A DNA stretch of 64,000 nucleotides, from contig JAKJXP020000001.1 in assembly GCA_022225965.2 (NCBI GenBank), positions 372,001 to 436,000 of the forward strand, read 5' to 3'. Source of the stretch: Diatrype stigma. Its lineage: Eukaryota > Ascomycota > Sordariomycetes > Xylariales > Diatrypaceae. Numbering within the stretch: the first letter of the stretch is position 1; every line of letters begins with the position of its first letter. Below the pieces are notes generated by a model that searched no databases, was not told where the DNA came from, and saw only the letters and a list, made by a program, of their open reading frames with translations. The position numbers were made by a program, and so were the translations under genes. This document shows positions 1-12,549 of this stretch, piece by piece.

Positions 1-261
1 TAGGATAAGAAAGTTTCCATTATCGTGCATAGCCTAATGGGTAATTGTAATTTCGTAGCTTATATATATATAATCGTAATCGTAACCGTAATAATAAGCC
101 TTATATGTATAATGTAACCTTATAATTCGTAAATCTTAAGTTTAATTTTAATAATGCCGGAAAAAAAAAAAAAGTTTAGCTAGCTTTCCGGCTAGTATAT
201 ATACCTAATATATTAATTAGCTTAATAATATTATTCTTCTTTTTGGACCTAGCTTCGGTTT
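1..261. other. AT-rich RIP-like flank of the Copia element
   Basis: Very AT-rich, TA-dinucleotide-rich DNA with no usable reading frame. It looks like the element beside it and is probably older RIP-damaged repeat DNA into which the Copia element inserted. The last five bases (257-261, GGTTT) are one copy of the target-site duplication. Confidence 0.6.
257..261. repeat. Target-site duplication, left copy (GGTTT)
   Basis: Five bases directly before the left LTR, repeated exactly after the right LTR at 6385-6389. Five base pairs is the usual length for Copia integration. Confidence 0.8.
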
Positions 262-446
262 TGTTAGTAAGTACGTACGTATAATTAAAGAAAGCAAATA
301 ACAATTGGGTAAAACGGTTATGTATTAAAGTGTTTAAGATAAGAAGAAATCTATTTAAGAAACTGCTAGCGGAAGCCTATAGTTATATAGAACTAGCTTA
401 TTTATATAATAGTAACGCATATTAATGTATTAAAATATAATTATTA
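262..446 (-). repeat. LTR copy 1 (3' LTR of the minus-strand element)
   Basis: 185 bp, beginning TGTTAGTAAG and ending with a RIP-altered form of the end seen in the other copy. It aligns without gaps to 6200-6384 at a constant offset of 5938. I count 31 differences, all A/G or C/T. Confidence 0.9.
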
Positions 447-1349
447 TTTACTTTGTTTTCTTTCGCGATTTAATCGCGAACTATGCCGTCGACTTAACTA
501 CATAACTTTCTATTTTTTAAATTATTATTCCCTTTTTACTTATTCTTTTAATTTTATATTAACCTCGTTGCAATTAATTAACGACTTTATCGATTTATTA
601 AGAAACGCCTTCGTTATAGCGTTAATCGGGTTGCAATTATTATGGATTTATCGGATTTTATTTATTTTTTTATTTTTATACGATTAACGAAAAGTTATAA
701 AATTAATTATTAATCGCTTTTCGTTAATGCTTCTTATTTGTACCAGGTATTAATATAAGAAAAAAAAATCCGTATAAAGAACGAACGGAACGCAAAAAAG
801 AATTAAACGTTCCAGGATCGTATTAATGATATAATGAATAACGTATTCGACGTTAAAGCCTTATATTATGCTATAAATCTCGCTAGCGAAAACGTTTCGA
901 ATTATTCTCTTGCATTTAATGGACGACTAATAAATAACATTGCTAACGACGGTAAATTTATTGGTTTAAGGCGTAAATTTTTCGTTTCCAAATACGATAA
1001 CGTATTCGATTTATAAGTTTAGGTCCTTATTATTCGTAAAGGATTCATCGACGAAAACATATAATCGAAAATCCTAAAAATCCAGTTAAATATAATTAAA
1101 TTTGCGGTTCTTATTGTTTATTTGCTATTAAATCTGAACGTTTAATAATTTAGCTTTTTTAAGGCCAGGCTTCATATATTGAACAGCCGTGGAATAATTA
1201 AAGGTTGCTTCGGATTAACAGATAAAAAAAATATAAACTTTTCGGGCTTTTTATTCGATATATCTTTTAAATATATCCGATATCTTAAAATTAAGTAATG
1301 CCAGCTTTTTAGCTTGTTCCTTTTGGATCGTTAAGAAACTATTGCCTTT

Positions 1350-1830
1350 AAAGTGAATAACGAAACGCAAACCATTAAAGTCTTCCGTAATTCCATTTTT
1401 TAGGATTTTTTATAAACGCGCCTTAATATTAGCTTTAATTAACGCTTCGTTTTCTTTTTTTATAAATTTCGCCGTACCGATATTAAGGGTATCGTTAATT
1501 TAAAAACCTATTATACCGAAAAATTGGCCGATACGGATAATTAATAAGCATAAATCGAAAAATAAAAGGTCCATATATAATTCCTATTAATAATGGCGAA
1601 AATAAATTTCAAATTAATACGTATTCGATTCGGCTAGTCCGTATAATAATTTCATAATACGCAATATCGTTCTTTCGGGATATTTATTTTTTAATTCCGA
1701 TAAAAATCGTATAAAGATAATGCGTTTCATGGGCGTTTTAAATTAAATATAAGCCATAGTAATATTTCGGATTATTATCTTTATATCTAGGTATTGCAAA
1801 ATAAATGCTAGGGCCATAATTAATCGTTAA
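1350..1830 (-). pseudogene. Copia reverse transcriptase relic
   Basis: Reading the minus strand, the stretch near 1626-1656 gives LYGLAES after a conserved K-L, the hallmark of the Copia reverse transcriptase (usually K-x-LYGL-x-E-S/A). About 1430-1500 gives a trace resembling the TDDT catalytic region followed by KFIKKENEAL. Several stop codons (TAA, TAG) stand where tryptophan or glutamine codons would be expected, as C-to-T RIP produces. RNase H should follow towards 500, but I could not delimit it. Confidence 0.75.
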
Positions 1831-2949
1831 TTTATCCGTTAAATAATAAAGGCATAAATTATAATAAAGTTCTTATTAGGATTTCCATATTCTTAAACGA
1901 CCAGGCGGAACTTTTCGTAAGGGCCTAATATATTTTTCCCTTTAATTTCGCGAATTATTCGGAACTTAAAGATAATAGCCTTTTAATAAATGGCTTTATT
2001 ATAAATAACCGGTTATAATATGCCATTTTTAAATAAAGCATTTAATTCCTTTATATTCGAAGTTTCGTAAGATTTGTTAAAAATAACGATTTTCCTTTTT
2101 ATTCGCAACTTAATTGCTAAGGCTCGGTTGTATTTTTCTTTTGCGTTAAAATATGCTGCATTAAAAAACAATACATTTAGGTTTTTCTTCGGAATAATAT
2201 CGTAATCCGTTAAGTTAAAGCTTAATTCTGGATTGAATAATTCGATCTTTAGGTCCTAAAATGGTTTCGCGTTATTCTTGGATTGCATATATGGCTTAAT
2301 ATGCGAATTCCTAAACGTAAAGGTTCCTTCGGATATATTCGAAGCGATTATAACGTTTTTATTAATAACGGCGATAATTTTATATAGGCCTTGTTATTTA
2401 TTTTTTTTGCGGTATATAAGTATTTCGCTGCCGAAAAGTAATAACATAAGCAGCGTCTTTTAAATGTTGGGGCCGTTTTTGGTATTTAAAGCATTTCGGA
2501 TTAAACATTGGGCCTTAATTTTCTTAATTTCGGCCATTGCCTTTTGGATTACGATTGCCCTTTGGGTTTAAAACGGCATAAGCGGCGAATCCATATTAAT
2601 TTTTAAGTAAGCTCCAAAAACCAATAAAGTAAATACGAAACCGTCCGGATTTGCTGTATTATTTATAACCTTAACGGCCATTTATAAGCGAAATACGTAT
2701 AAGTTTTGTATTTCTTTAAAAATAATTTTATACGTTCGTCGAATAGGTCCGTAATATTCTTTAACCTTACCGATAAACCAATGGGCTTTTATTGAAACCT
2801 GCTTATACGTAATACCGGCAAGTCGAATTTTATTTCGGAATTCGGTACTATCGAAATTAATGCCGGCGTCGTAAGTAAAAACATTAGGGAATTTTAAATA
2901 AGTATCGATCCAATAAAACTTAAAAGCTTTTTAAATTTCCTTTATTAAT

Positions 2950-3260
2950 ATACCAATTATAAACCGTATTACTTAGAAACTTATAACCGTATCGACAACA
3001 TAAAAAACGGAACGTCCATTGAAATATATAACATTTACGATAACCTTATAATTAAAATCCAAATCCGGATTTTTAAGAATAAACTTAAACCGTTAAAAAG
3101 CCTTTTCTTTAATTTGGCAGTAATAACAGAATTTATTAATTTCTTTAATGTTTTTTAAATTAATATCGTATTTTATTTTTTTTAATAAGTCTTAAAGCTT
3201 GGCGACGAAAAAATGGCCAAAACGGATATGTAAACGACGCAGCTTTATTTTCGTAAAAAA
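2950..3260 (-). pseudogene. Copia GAG-pre-integrase and integrase zinc-finger relic
   Basis: The minus strand near 3190-3250 reads LRRLHIRFGH, matching the histidine-containing GAG-pre-integrase motif of fungal Copia elements. Near 3105-3140 it reads KFCYYCQ, the Cys pair of the HHCC zinc finger. Near 2990 it reads VVDT, as around a catalytic aspartate of the integrase core. The frame is interrupted by stops. A minus-strand open frame at 3435-3623 lies just upstream and is probably part of the same decayed polyprotein. Confidence 0.7.
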
Positions 3261-6199
3261 GGTTGCGTTATTAAAATGGAACCATAAATATCTTCATTTT
3301 CGGTTAATAAAAACCGTAATACCATTTTTATAAATTAATTAATTAATAACGTTATTAAGATATACGCCAAATTAATCCATGTCCTTAAGTAATAACAAAA
3401 ATGAAATATCGATTTTTATTATATAGAAATTAATCTATCCAAAAAATGTATCGACGGTAATTGTTCCGAATAACTTTATAAGTAATCCGTTTTTAAAGCG
3501 GATATTGGCTTTTTTGGCGCGATTCTTATTAAATAATATGGAACGATCGGAAAATTCTTTAATTAAAGCAAAATATTGGCCTTTGTTAATAATCGAAATT
3601 CGTATTGTATTTATGTTTAGCATAATTCTTTAAAAAATGTATTTAATGTATTAATCGAAAATAAAGGCAATATCGAATTTGGATTGCTTAATAAAAAAAT
3701 GCATAATTATGCGATAATAAAAGGCTTAATCGGAAAAATATGCGGCGGTTATTTATTAGTTATCGTTAAATCCATAATTCGAAAAAATATTATCGTATTT
3801 CTTATTAAACTTTAAATTCGTATCGTTAATTTTTTCGTATTCGGCCAAGAAAGTAGCGTAATTGTTCTTTCGGCCTTTCTTGCGGTTTTTTCATTAAATA
3901 CGAACGTCCTTTTGTTTTTTTTCGGTATACTTAATAAATTAGTAGCCTTTTTTTTTATATATTTAATATTTGCGTTTTTATATACGGATTAAGCGTTTAT
4001 TATTATTATATCGGCTTTTTCGATTATTGCGGTAATATTTGCGGTCGACGTAATATTAATTAAATTTCTTATCGTCGTCGTTATTATTATTTTTATTAAT
4101 TAAATATTGCCGTAATATATTTTTAAGGTTTTCATAAATGCCGATAAATATACGGAACTTATTAATTATATTCTTAAATTTAATAAAAGATTCGAAAAAG
4201 GCGTATTAAAATTAAAGCACGTTGCGGCATATACGATAAATTATAACAATAAGCTATTATTCCCTTTTAAAATCGGGTCTTAATGCCTTTTAATACAAAA
4301 AGAATTTATCGAATATGGCTTGAAATATCTTTAGGTTTAACTTATTTTGGTTATTTTTATTAGCCTTAATCCCGAAAAAAATAATTGAGGTTTAATTAAG
4401 ATAATATTAAACCTTATTTTGTTCCGTATTAAAATAACGTTCCATAACGAAATATATATCGATAAAGCATTAATAACGGAATATATTATATAAAAAATAA
4501 ATAATAATTCGTCTTAATAAAATAATTAAAAATACGGCATAAAACTGGATCTAACGAATATCCGTAATATAATAAATGTCCAGGAAAAATTTAAACTTGT
4601 TTTTAAAAATATTATATACTTTTTTTATATAGTTATTCTTTTTGTTCTAGGCCTTTTTAAAATGTCCGATAATAATTGGTAAATATATTTTATTTTAAAT
4701 TCGTGCCGGCGAAATGTTATAATATATTAGTTAAATTTAGTTATCGACCGGCATAAAAGTTAATCCTAACGTAAACGATAGTTCCATCGGGAAAAAAAAA
4801 CCGGAATTTCCTAGTGGTTTTAAAGGACCTAAGGAACCGGATAGCCCTTATTTTCCGTTTGGGCGTCCGAAAGAAGAATTTGGTTATTAGTCGGATAAAA
4901 ATCCAGTTTGGAATTGTCCTAAAAAAGGCATGATTTCCCTAATTGGATCGTCCGTTTCGATCGTCGGATACGGCGGCATATACGGATTTCCTTATTTTAA
5001 CATATAAAGGGCCCATAGGTTATATGCCGTATTATAATCCATATATAAATAACCAAAATACGGGGAAAATCCTATTAAAGAATATTTTAATTGAATTGGA
5101 TATTCCGGGAATGGTTGGCCATAATATTCTTAAAGCGGCGAAAACGGTTACTGTCGGTTAAAGTAAGAATTAAAGCGAAAATCGGCGCATAAGTTTGGGC
5201 GTTAATTAATACGGGAATTAAGGCGTTAATTCGAATGGTTAAAGTTTTTTTTAAACCCAATTGGTAATCCTTAAAAGCCTTAAGTACCGAAAGTTCCGGA
5301 AGAAAACTATTGGTTCGAATCGAATTAGAATTAAATTTAAAATATAAAACGGCGCGGCAAAAACGGATTATAAAATAAAAAAGGATTAAGCGATTCGTTT
5401 ATTAGTATATATAATAACCGGAGGCGGATTTAACTTTAAAGGCGTTTCGGGAAATACATAATCCTTTAATCGGTTTCGATTATTAGCGTTTTTTATGCTA
5501 ATGCGTTAAGCCATTTGGCCTTAATTGCTTTTAATTCCTTTATATCCTAAATAAGAAATACTTTTATAATAACGAAATCGGCAAAAGCCTTATTAAATTT
5601 GGCGTTATTTTTATTAACGTAAATCCTTTATTATATAAATGCATTCTTTAAATTAATCCGTAACAAAAATGGCATTATTTTAAATTTTCTTATTATAAAG
5701 CCTTATAACCGGCTCTAATAATTCTCGAACGTTTTTTCGGATATTCGGACGTTAAAAATATTCGAATTTATATTCTCGAAATCGATTAGCATTATTAATG
5801 CCCATATTAATTTTTAACGGTAATTTATTATATTTAAATTGAACTTTTTTTAATTAATTACTATTAAATCAAAATAATTAAGTATCGTTAATAAACGATT
5901 CGTAATAATAAAAATTAATTTAAACAGCCGTATTTAAATTTTTAAAATAACAGGGTCGATTCTTAAAGAATTATTAAAAAGGCCTATCCGTATATTGCTA
6001 ATAGCATTTTGGGCCGAGGTTTCGGCTTATTTATATTTCGATATAGCTATTAATAAAAATAATAATAAGGATAAAATTCGAAATATAAGCATATAAAAGT
6101 AAAGAAAAATTGCAATATTATTACGATGTTTTTAATATCGTAATAATAACTTTTTTACTTTACCAATTTGTATTACTAATATTTAACAATATTAATTAA

Positions 6200-6384
6200 T
6201 ATTAATAGGTACGTACGTATAATTAAAAAAAGCAAATAACAATTAAGTAAAACGGTTATATATTAAAATGTTTAAGATAAAAAGAAATCTATTTAAGGAA
6301 CTACTGGCGAAAGCCTGTAGTTATATAAAACTAGCTTGCTTACATAATGGCAACGCGTGCCAACGCGTTAAAATACAACCATCA
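6200..6384 (-). repeat. LTR copy 2 (5' LTR of the minus-strand element)
   Basis: 185 bp, gap-free partner of 262-446. It starts TATTAATAGG, where RIP has changed TG to TA, and ends in ACCATCA. The less damaged right end keeps GC-containing bases that are T or A in the other copy. The target duplication GGTTT follows at 6385-6389. Confidence 0.9.
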
Positions 6385-6389
6385 GGTTT
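6385..6389. repeat. Target-site duplication, right copy (GGTTT)
   Basis: Exact match to 257-261, immediately after the right LTR. Confidence 0.8.
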
Positions 6390-7099
6390 CGAAAACGATG
6401 TGGTTACTTTATTAATAACCAAAAATAATTTTCATTTAAAAATAGTTTTAAAATTTAAAATCCTTACGTAATTAATATCCAGTTATAATCGTAAAACGAT
6501 TTTTAAATGCAATTTACTTTAAATAACAAATACCCTTTACTTATAACGAAATAAAAAAAGCAATTATACGAAAAAAGAAATTACCTTTAAAAAACCCTTC
6601 CAAACATCGTTTTTAAAATACCCCCCCGCGCCTTAAGGTAGTATCAAAAAAATATGGCTTGGCAAAAGTACATTCCAGATGTACGTCCCTTAACCCATCC
6701 CGGTACCCCCGAATTGGTGGTATTGCCTAAGAAATCTAAGTACTTTCATAATGTGCTATATAAGAGCAAACCTTATTAGGTACATATCTGGCTTATTTAC
6801 ATATAGTATGTAATTATACATTTTCTTAATAAAACCTAAAACTATAAAGATGTAAAGCCTGTTATAAAAGGTGGCTATACTTATATATATAACTTATATG
6901 TATTTATATAATATCGTATATCTTTATAACTTAAAAGTGCTTATGCGTATTATAACTGGCCTTAATTACTTAATTATCACTAATTTAGCTAAGTATTAAG
7001 TTCTTAGGGTTTTTGTTGCAATTATTACTTAAAGAAAAGGAAAAGAAGAAAAGAAAACAGAAGGTTTTCTAATTTATATCTAAATATAATACAGTTACA

Positions 7100-7126
7100 G
7101 AAGTGAATTCCTTAGGAATTCACTTC
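7100..7126. repeat. 27-bp perfect palindrome
   Basis: Two 13-bp arms, GAAGTGAATTCCT and its exact complement, are separated by one base. A second inverted pair (GAATGCC...GGCATTC, 7144-7166) follows 17 bases later. No gene lies near. Function unknown. Confidence 0.7.
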
Positions 7127-10100
7127 CTATTATCTAATCAGCCGAATGCCTTAGCCTTGGCATTCACTGCCTTGGGATCCACATGCTCACCAATACAGGG
7201 GCTGACAGGGGTAGTCGCATGTAGATGTAGGTAAGCAACATGTGCCCCTTTAATCCAACCTCCTCGTTTCCTATAACTATCTCGTAGTTCGTACATACCG
7301 CACTTCTCAACATTGTATTTTGCCCAGCGGGTTCTAGTTTAGGCGTGATTTACACGACTCTACAGAGAGATTCATACTATACTGTTTATACTTGAGCAGC
7401 AAGCTCCGACAGTGACAGATATGCCAACATTGATCTTGGCAATGGCTAAGTTTGGGGGTAGGATGGAAACTAAATACACCCGAGGCAACTATCAAAATTC
7501 GGCCATAATGCGGGGAGGGGTTGGGGATCAGATACATGAGAGGTATATATTCCATTTACGGTCGGCTTGGACCCCCTGATGATCTACGACTTATCATCCT
7601 ACGCGCAAATCTCGAGGTCTCATTCTCCTGGAGACAAAGTCCATGGGTCGCCAAGGTCATGGAATGCTACGGCTGTTCTTACCTGCTGCCTTTCTCCTTG
7701 CCGTTGCTATTGTGTGTTTTATATAGGAGGCAGATTTCAAATCTATATACCCTTTCATTGCCCTAGGTGCTCTGACGCGGGTATTTGTAACATTTTCTTA
7801 AGGGAAAAAGAAAAAAAAAAAAAAAAAATCCTCGGGTAGATAATGTAGTGATCGTTAGATTGGCTATCGTGACGGTCTAAGCCCTACCGTACATCGATGT
7901 TCAGGCTAGGGTGCTACGTTAATGACAGAGTAACTTAATATGAAAATGCTAGATTCATTACACCACAGAGGAATGGTGTTAGTTATCACATAGTTGGCTA
8001 GTGTTTGTTTTCTTACACTGATAGCAAACTGATGATTACAACGGACAAATTCGATAAATTACTAGACTTGGCTCTCCCAGATTCCTGTTTTCCACAAGAA
8101 ACTAATGCAATAGATACCTAGGTGACAGCAAGGTTATGTAAGCGTGACCCCATGCCAGCACGGGATCAGGGTGGTAGGAGAAAATATTTGTGCTGCAGAC
8201 CAAGGATATTTCAACGTTCCTATTTTGGCTACGAGTCAAAGAGTGTTTATTGATCGCATGCTCAGGGGTAGATCACGACTCCGAGAAGAGGTCTGAGGCC
8301 CCAGGGACACCAAGGTAAGAGGGTTTCCCTATTAATCGAAATCCACCTCTGACTTACCGCATCTGTAGCCCAGCCTCCCAGCCTCCGCAGTTTGACTTAC
8401 CCTTTTCAGAACAGACTGCATTCACCATTGCAATTATGGATGGTGCATACCTACTATTTGTTTTAGCTCTTTAACTAGTGTTGGTTCCCGCAGCGGAAAC
8501 CCATCCCATAGACAGTTTTAGTCGATCCAGTGTTTGTGCTTCACTGCCGCAAGCTTCTCCCTGTCCTGGAAGAAACCAGTAAAGTCTGAAAGGGGGAGGC
8601 TAGTTCGGTTAGATTCTAACACAATGTGTTTAAGTCATGGGCGAAACCAATGGCATGTTATAGCATCATACTAGTAATCTGTAACATGGGTTTCCAAGGT
8701 TGTATTCAGTCTAACGCCTTAGTCTAGGCAACCAATCGGAACTCTTGTCTCACATGCACAGATCTCACCATCTCTGATCAGATCTAGCTAAGCAATAAGC
8801 TTCTTGACGATCCGGGCACCTATCGGAACTACGGCTCGGCGGGAGGATCTATAACTGAAAGCCCACCCTGAAGTAGATACAACCCGTGCACGTACTAGAA
8901 CCTTAAATATGCTGGTTCTCCCGACGGGCTTGTCCTTGTAGCTCCATAGCATGTCCAACATGGACACTGGTGGCTTTCGTCAACCAGAGGAGTCTGGGAT
9001 ACAGGGTCTGTAGGGAACCTATTATTAGACTTCTAGTCATGTCCCAGCCTCCTGCTCTTCTCTTGGTTTCATAGCCTCACCCGTAGCCAACAGATAGGTG
9101 TACTTGATTTTGATAAGAGCCAAGGGTCTGTGCTCCCGACCGATGGATAGTCGTGTGCTTTAGATAAAGATATCGAGGGCCTTCCAGAAGCTCAAGATGT
9201 TCTAGTGGGAATGACATGGCGTACTGTAGGGTTGATACATACACCTCTCAGCCGAGCAAAGATCTCGGGGTCGCTTTATGCAGACTTTTCACTATAGATT
9301 ATCCGAAGGCTGTCCCCACTACGAACCATACAGTGCCGTGATCCTGACTTCTGTTTTGAGGTTTCCGCTTGTGGCATTACGATGTGGCTGGAGGCAGGGG
9401 CTCCTAGTGACGGGTTCCTCAAAGGTGGAAGATCAGCTCTTCTATCACACCATGCCTCTTACCTGAAAACCATTGCAGCCGAGTGACTCTTATTATCGCA
9501 AGGCAAACTCAAACGGTCAGATACTTGGTCTGGTAAGAGCGACCTTGCCATAGCTTCTTCGTATCCATGGAATTGGAGGATGTAGTCTACATCTTCAAAT
9601 TTCCTCGGAGATGCTGATAAGAAAGATCTGGGTAAGATAGCGAAACGCACGACAAGATACCTTGTTCGAGAATAGGGGCTAGGCCACCATCACCGTTTTT
9701 AGTGCTCAGACGAGTCTACTACGAAATAAGTAAGCCCCCCTGACAGGGAGTGTCTTCCAATCTGCTTAAGTATACTTAATGAACATGGCCAATACGATCT
9801 CTCTTCAATTATATACTTCAATAAACTTACCCTCAGCAAGGAACGACCATAGACCAAATAGATCCAACCCGACGAAGCAAAGGCCCAAGGCCGTGATAGT
9901 GAGGACTTCGACAGTATCTATAGCAAGCCAGATGGAAACTTGTCCCAGCAGGTCACTTCAAATCATGAAAAAGAAATACGGCTACCACAAACGCTGATAT
10001 AGTCGAAGATACATACCCTTACCATCAGCTTCATATTCATCTCTTTGAGCAAGTGCAGCTGGGTTGGACCCTGTCTCGATTGCTCAACCTAGGGTCGTCC

Positions 10101-10171
10101 ATACGAACCAAGGTACCGCAGTCGACAAAAGATGATAAAAACTCTACCTCGAAGGTATCACCTATCATCAT

Positions 10172-10229
10172 GGGGGGGGGGGGGGGGGNNNNNNNNNNAA
10201 CAAACATCCCCCCCCCCCCCCCCCCCCCC
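10172..10229. other. Assembly gap between G17 and C22 homopolymers
   Basis: A run of 17 G (10172-10188), 10 N (10189-10198), nine bases, then 22 C (10208-10229). The N block is a fixed-size placeholder, so the true length is unknown. Any open reading frame crossing it is an artefact. Confidence 0.95.
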
Positions 10230-10328
10230 AGTCTCAAGCTATGTTCGACCCGACTAATAGCCACCCTTAGTCGTAGGCCAAAGAATTCCTTGAACTATAT
10301 CCACCTAGATAACACCTTCCCACGGTAG

Positions 10329-10970
10329 AGACGACCTGACCTTGCAGCTACAGTATCGACTAGAAGCCAAGTTTCGGGGCGCGAAACAGGGGATACAGCA
10401 TCTGGACACACTAGCCATAAATCCAGAAAGAAAGACGGGACTAGATATAACGGACAAGACAAGAGAAGGGAAAGAATAAAGAAGGGAAAGACGAGGAAAA
10501 GGGGAAGAGAAGAGAAGGAGAAGAAAGCATTCATGGACGACAGTTCAACCAAGACCTATACCGGATCGTTAGCCAGACCATGCCACGTTGATAGGAAGGA
10601 GCAAATACCTAGGATACAACAAGGTTGCTCCCCCCCAGAGGTCCCGATCGAGCATCATTCCAAGATGCAAATTAGCTCCATGACTGGGCCTTGTCAGAAG
10701 ATCATACCTACGTCTACCGTACTTGTCCTGAGGAAGTGGACCGCCCGGTGACTCGAATGTGTACGAGGGTTTGACTTGATATACAATATGGAATCTGCGG
10801 ACCGATACATCACCGGGACAACTGAAATCGCACGACTTACGATAAGCGCAGCTAGATACAACCAAGAAAACCACCTCACCATGAACTCAGTCAGACCCGC
10901 ACGTTCCCCAATGCATCTTGCATGCATAAGCACATACGATGTAAGACCGCCGACTCGCTCGATCCGATAA
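10329..10970 (+). pseudogene. Possible decayed coding sequence, unrecognised
   Basis: One plus-strand frame stays open from about 10329 to 10751, including a Lys/Arg/Glu-rich stretch. A second open frame (10776-10970) follows in a different phase. No good start codon opens the first part and no family is recognisable. It may be a gene remnant broken near the assembly gap, or chance. Weak call. Confidence 0.15.
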
Positions 10971-11181
10971 GACCGGCACGCATTTCAGCACCCCCTTAAC
11001 GAACCCTTCCACGCCGTCCTGTAGCCGAACCAGTCATCCACTTTGAAAACGAAACACAATACGACGCCGCCGAGTTCACGATCACATGAGTAGATGGATA
11101 CCTAGGGTGATGTCTCAAGGAGGACGGGCAGAGGAGGAGGCCGTGATAGCTTTGGTATGAAAAGAAAATGTATACGAGGGC

Positions 11182-12232
11182 TTAGATGCAGCGTCTTCTA
11201 GTTTTGGACCTTGGTAGGTATAACGGTACCGGTAGGAGACTTTCTCGAGGGAGAGAGCAGCGCGCCTGGAAAGCGGGAGGCCGGGGTGGGGGGTGGGTGT
11301 TGTTGGCAAAGAGAAGCGGATGGGTTTCGGCTCCCCGGAGGCACGTCAACGTCCGCGCGGCTCGTGTGGTAGCCCGGAAGATTTCGGTTCGGCTTGAAGC
11401 GGCCACCCCTGGCGCTGACCTCGAGCTCCTGGGGGTCGGGTCGCCCAACTTCTGGCGCGGTTTGGCCTGCCGGATCTTGTTCTGGTCGTCCTGCGCCTGC
11501 TTCATCTTGGCCAGGTAGGCAGGCCCTCCTCTCGGCCTTGGCCGCCTTGTACGTGGGGGAGGTCGCCGTGTAAGTGCGCCGGGGGATTTGTCCTGGATGA
11601 TCAGGAGATACGTGCAGCCGAGGTCGCGGTCGTTCGATACCAGTAAGGGGATCCTGCTGCGGATTCGGCGGCGGAAAATCAGGGGGCGCTGTAACCACAA
11701 GTTGCCCAAAAAGTCGAAAAAATTCGTCGGTTCCTCTAGATAATCAGGTTACTCGTTTCTTGACGTAAGGCGGCTGTAAGGTTCATTCGGATTTTTGCAA
11801 CCCCCTGAAAGACTGGATACCGACCTTTGCATGTATTGGTCGGAAGATCCAAGGTCGGAAACAATTCTCTTTGCTTGCGTTTCCACCTCGGCGAGCTTGG
11901 AAGAAACGACTTGAAGCTGTAAGGCTACAAAAGATATCGGCTGCCTCACCTGTCTCCTTGGCTAACTAGGCCCTCCGGTCGAGATCTCCTCACCGTTCCG
12001 TTCACAACTGTGATACCTAGGTGAGACTCATAGATCACAGTCACCTAACTGGATTCTGGGGGATTCAGTATGATCGAAACTCCGCAACTTTCTTCTCCAT
12101 GTCAGCCAATGCCTTCCTGGCCCGCGAAGCCTGGCATCTTTGTCCTTCAGAAATACTTCTTGCAAGCGATCATGAAAGAATTTACGAAACCCTCCGAGGG
12201 CAACGTACGAATTGTTACTTCTGATGCCATTA
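11182..12232 (-). pseudogene. Frameshifted relic of an unrecognised protein gene
   Basis: A start codon at 12232 opens a natural-looking N-terminus (MASEVTIRTLPSEG...) that stops after about 27 codons. The reading then continues in the other two frames within some 30 bases (KDKDAR, then ARKALADMEKKVAEF). Further coding-like helical blocks occur at 11749-11949 (SKLAEVETQAKR) and 11182-11709. In the last block the sense alternates between two frames (TSPTYKAAKAERR in one, YLAKMKQAQDDQNK in the other). That pattern fits a gene broken by several small indels. The 11.2-11.7 kb part is clearly richer in GC than its surroundings. An intact gene with unusual introns is not excluded. No family recognised. 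Confidence 0.35.
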
Positions 12233-12549
12233 GGTAAGACTGATGGGGTCAGCTCTTATGGCACGAGAACACAGTTTTGAGGTTGATATACCGTGACTCA
12301 TTTCGTCATTGTGGTTGATATTTTCCCTGTACTCAGGTACTGAAATACCTGTATACCTATCTCGTTCTTCCAAAAGAGCAATAGAAAATAGCAGATCTAT
12401 ATGTTTCCCTGATAACCCCCTGAGAACAGGGGTTCAGGGGAAGGGGCGCTGTTTCTGAATGGCTAGGATCTAGATAGGGTATAGTTATATATTTATATGG
12501 AGAGTAAGCATGTAATAAGCAGCACTTGCATCCAAAAGCAACCTCCGCA

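Larger units (their letters stand above)
262..6384 (-). mobile_element. Complete but RIP-destroyed Ty1/Copia LTR retrotransposon
   Basis: A 6123-bp element bounded by two equal-length direct repeats (262-446 and 6200-6384) and flanked by GGTTT on both sides (257-261 and 6385-6389). Protein traces read on the minus strand: a GAG-pre-integrase/zinc-finger region near 3105-3250, an integrase core trace near 2990, and reverse transcriptase near 1400-1730. Integrase therefore precedes reverse transcriptase, which is the Ty1/Copia order. A purine-rich run on the minus strand (447-464) touches the 262-446 repeat, as a polypurine tract should, so 262-446 is the element's own 3' LTR. Every reading frame is broken by many stops, so the element cannot code for its proteins. 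Very high AT and transition-only LTR divergence point to RIP. Gag was not identified with confidence. Confidence 0.9.
6390..11181. other. Gene-poor transition region
   Basis: About 4.8 kb in which I recognise no intact gene. AT-rich RIP-like sequence fades out by about 6.65 kb. The rest is of average composition with only short, overlapping open frames that resemble no family I know. It contains the palindrome at 7100-7126, an A-rich run near 7802-7828, an assembly gap at 10189-10198 and a weak coding-like stretch at 10329-10970. Confidence 0.5.

Noticed and set aside
4943..5161. 72-codon plus-strand frame in the Copia element
   Set aside because: The element's real proteins lie on the minus strand, and RIP'd DNA gives chance frames.
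6268..6471. 67-codon plus-strand frame at the right LTR
   Set aside because: It crosses the LTR boundary and target duplication, so it cannot be a conserved protein.
10037..10328. Open frames on both strands across 10172-10229
   Set aside because: They run through 10 N and homopolymers, so the poly-Gly and poly-Pro segments are artefacts.
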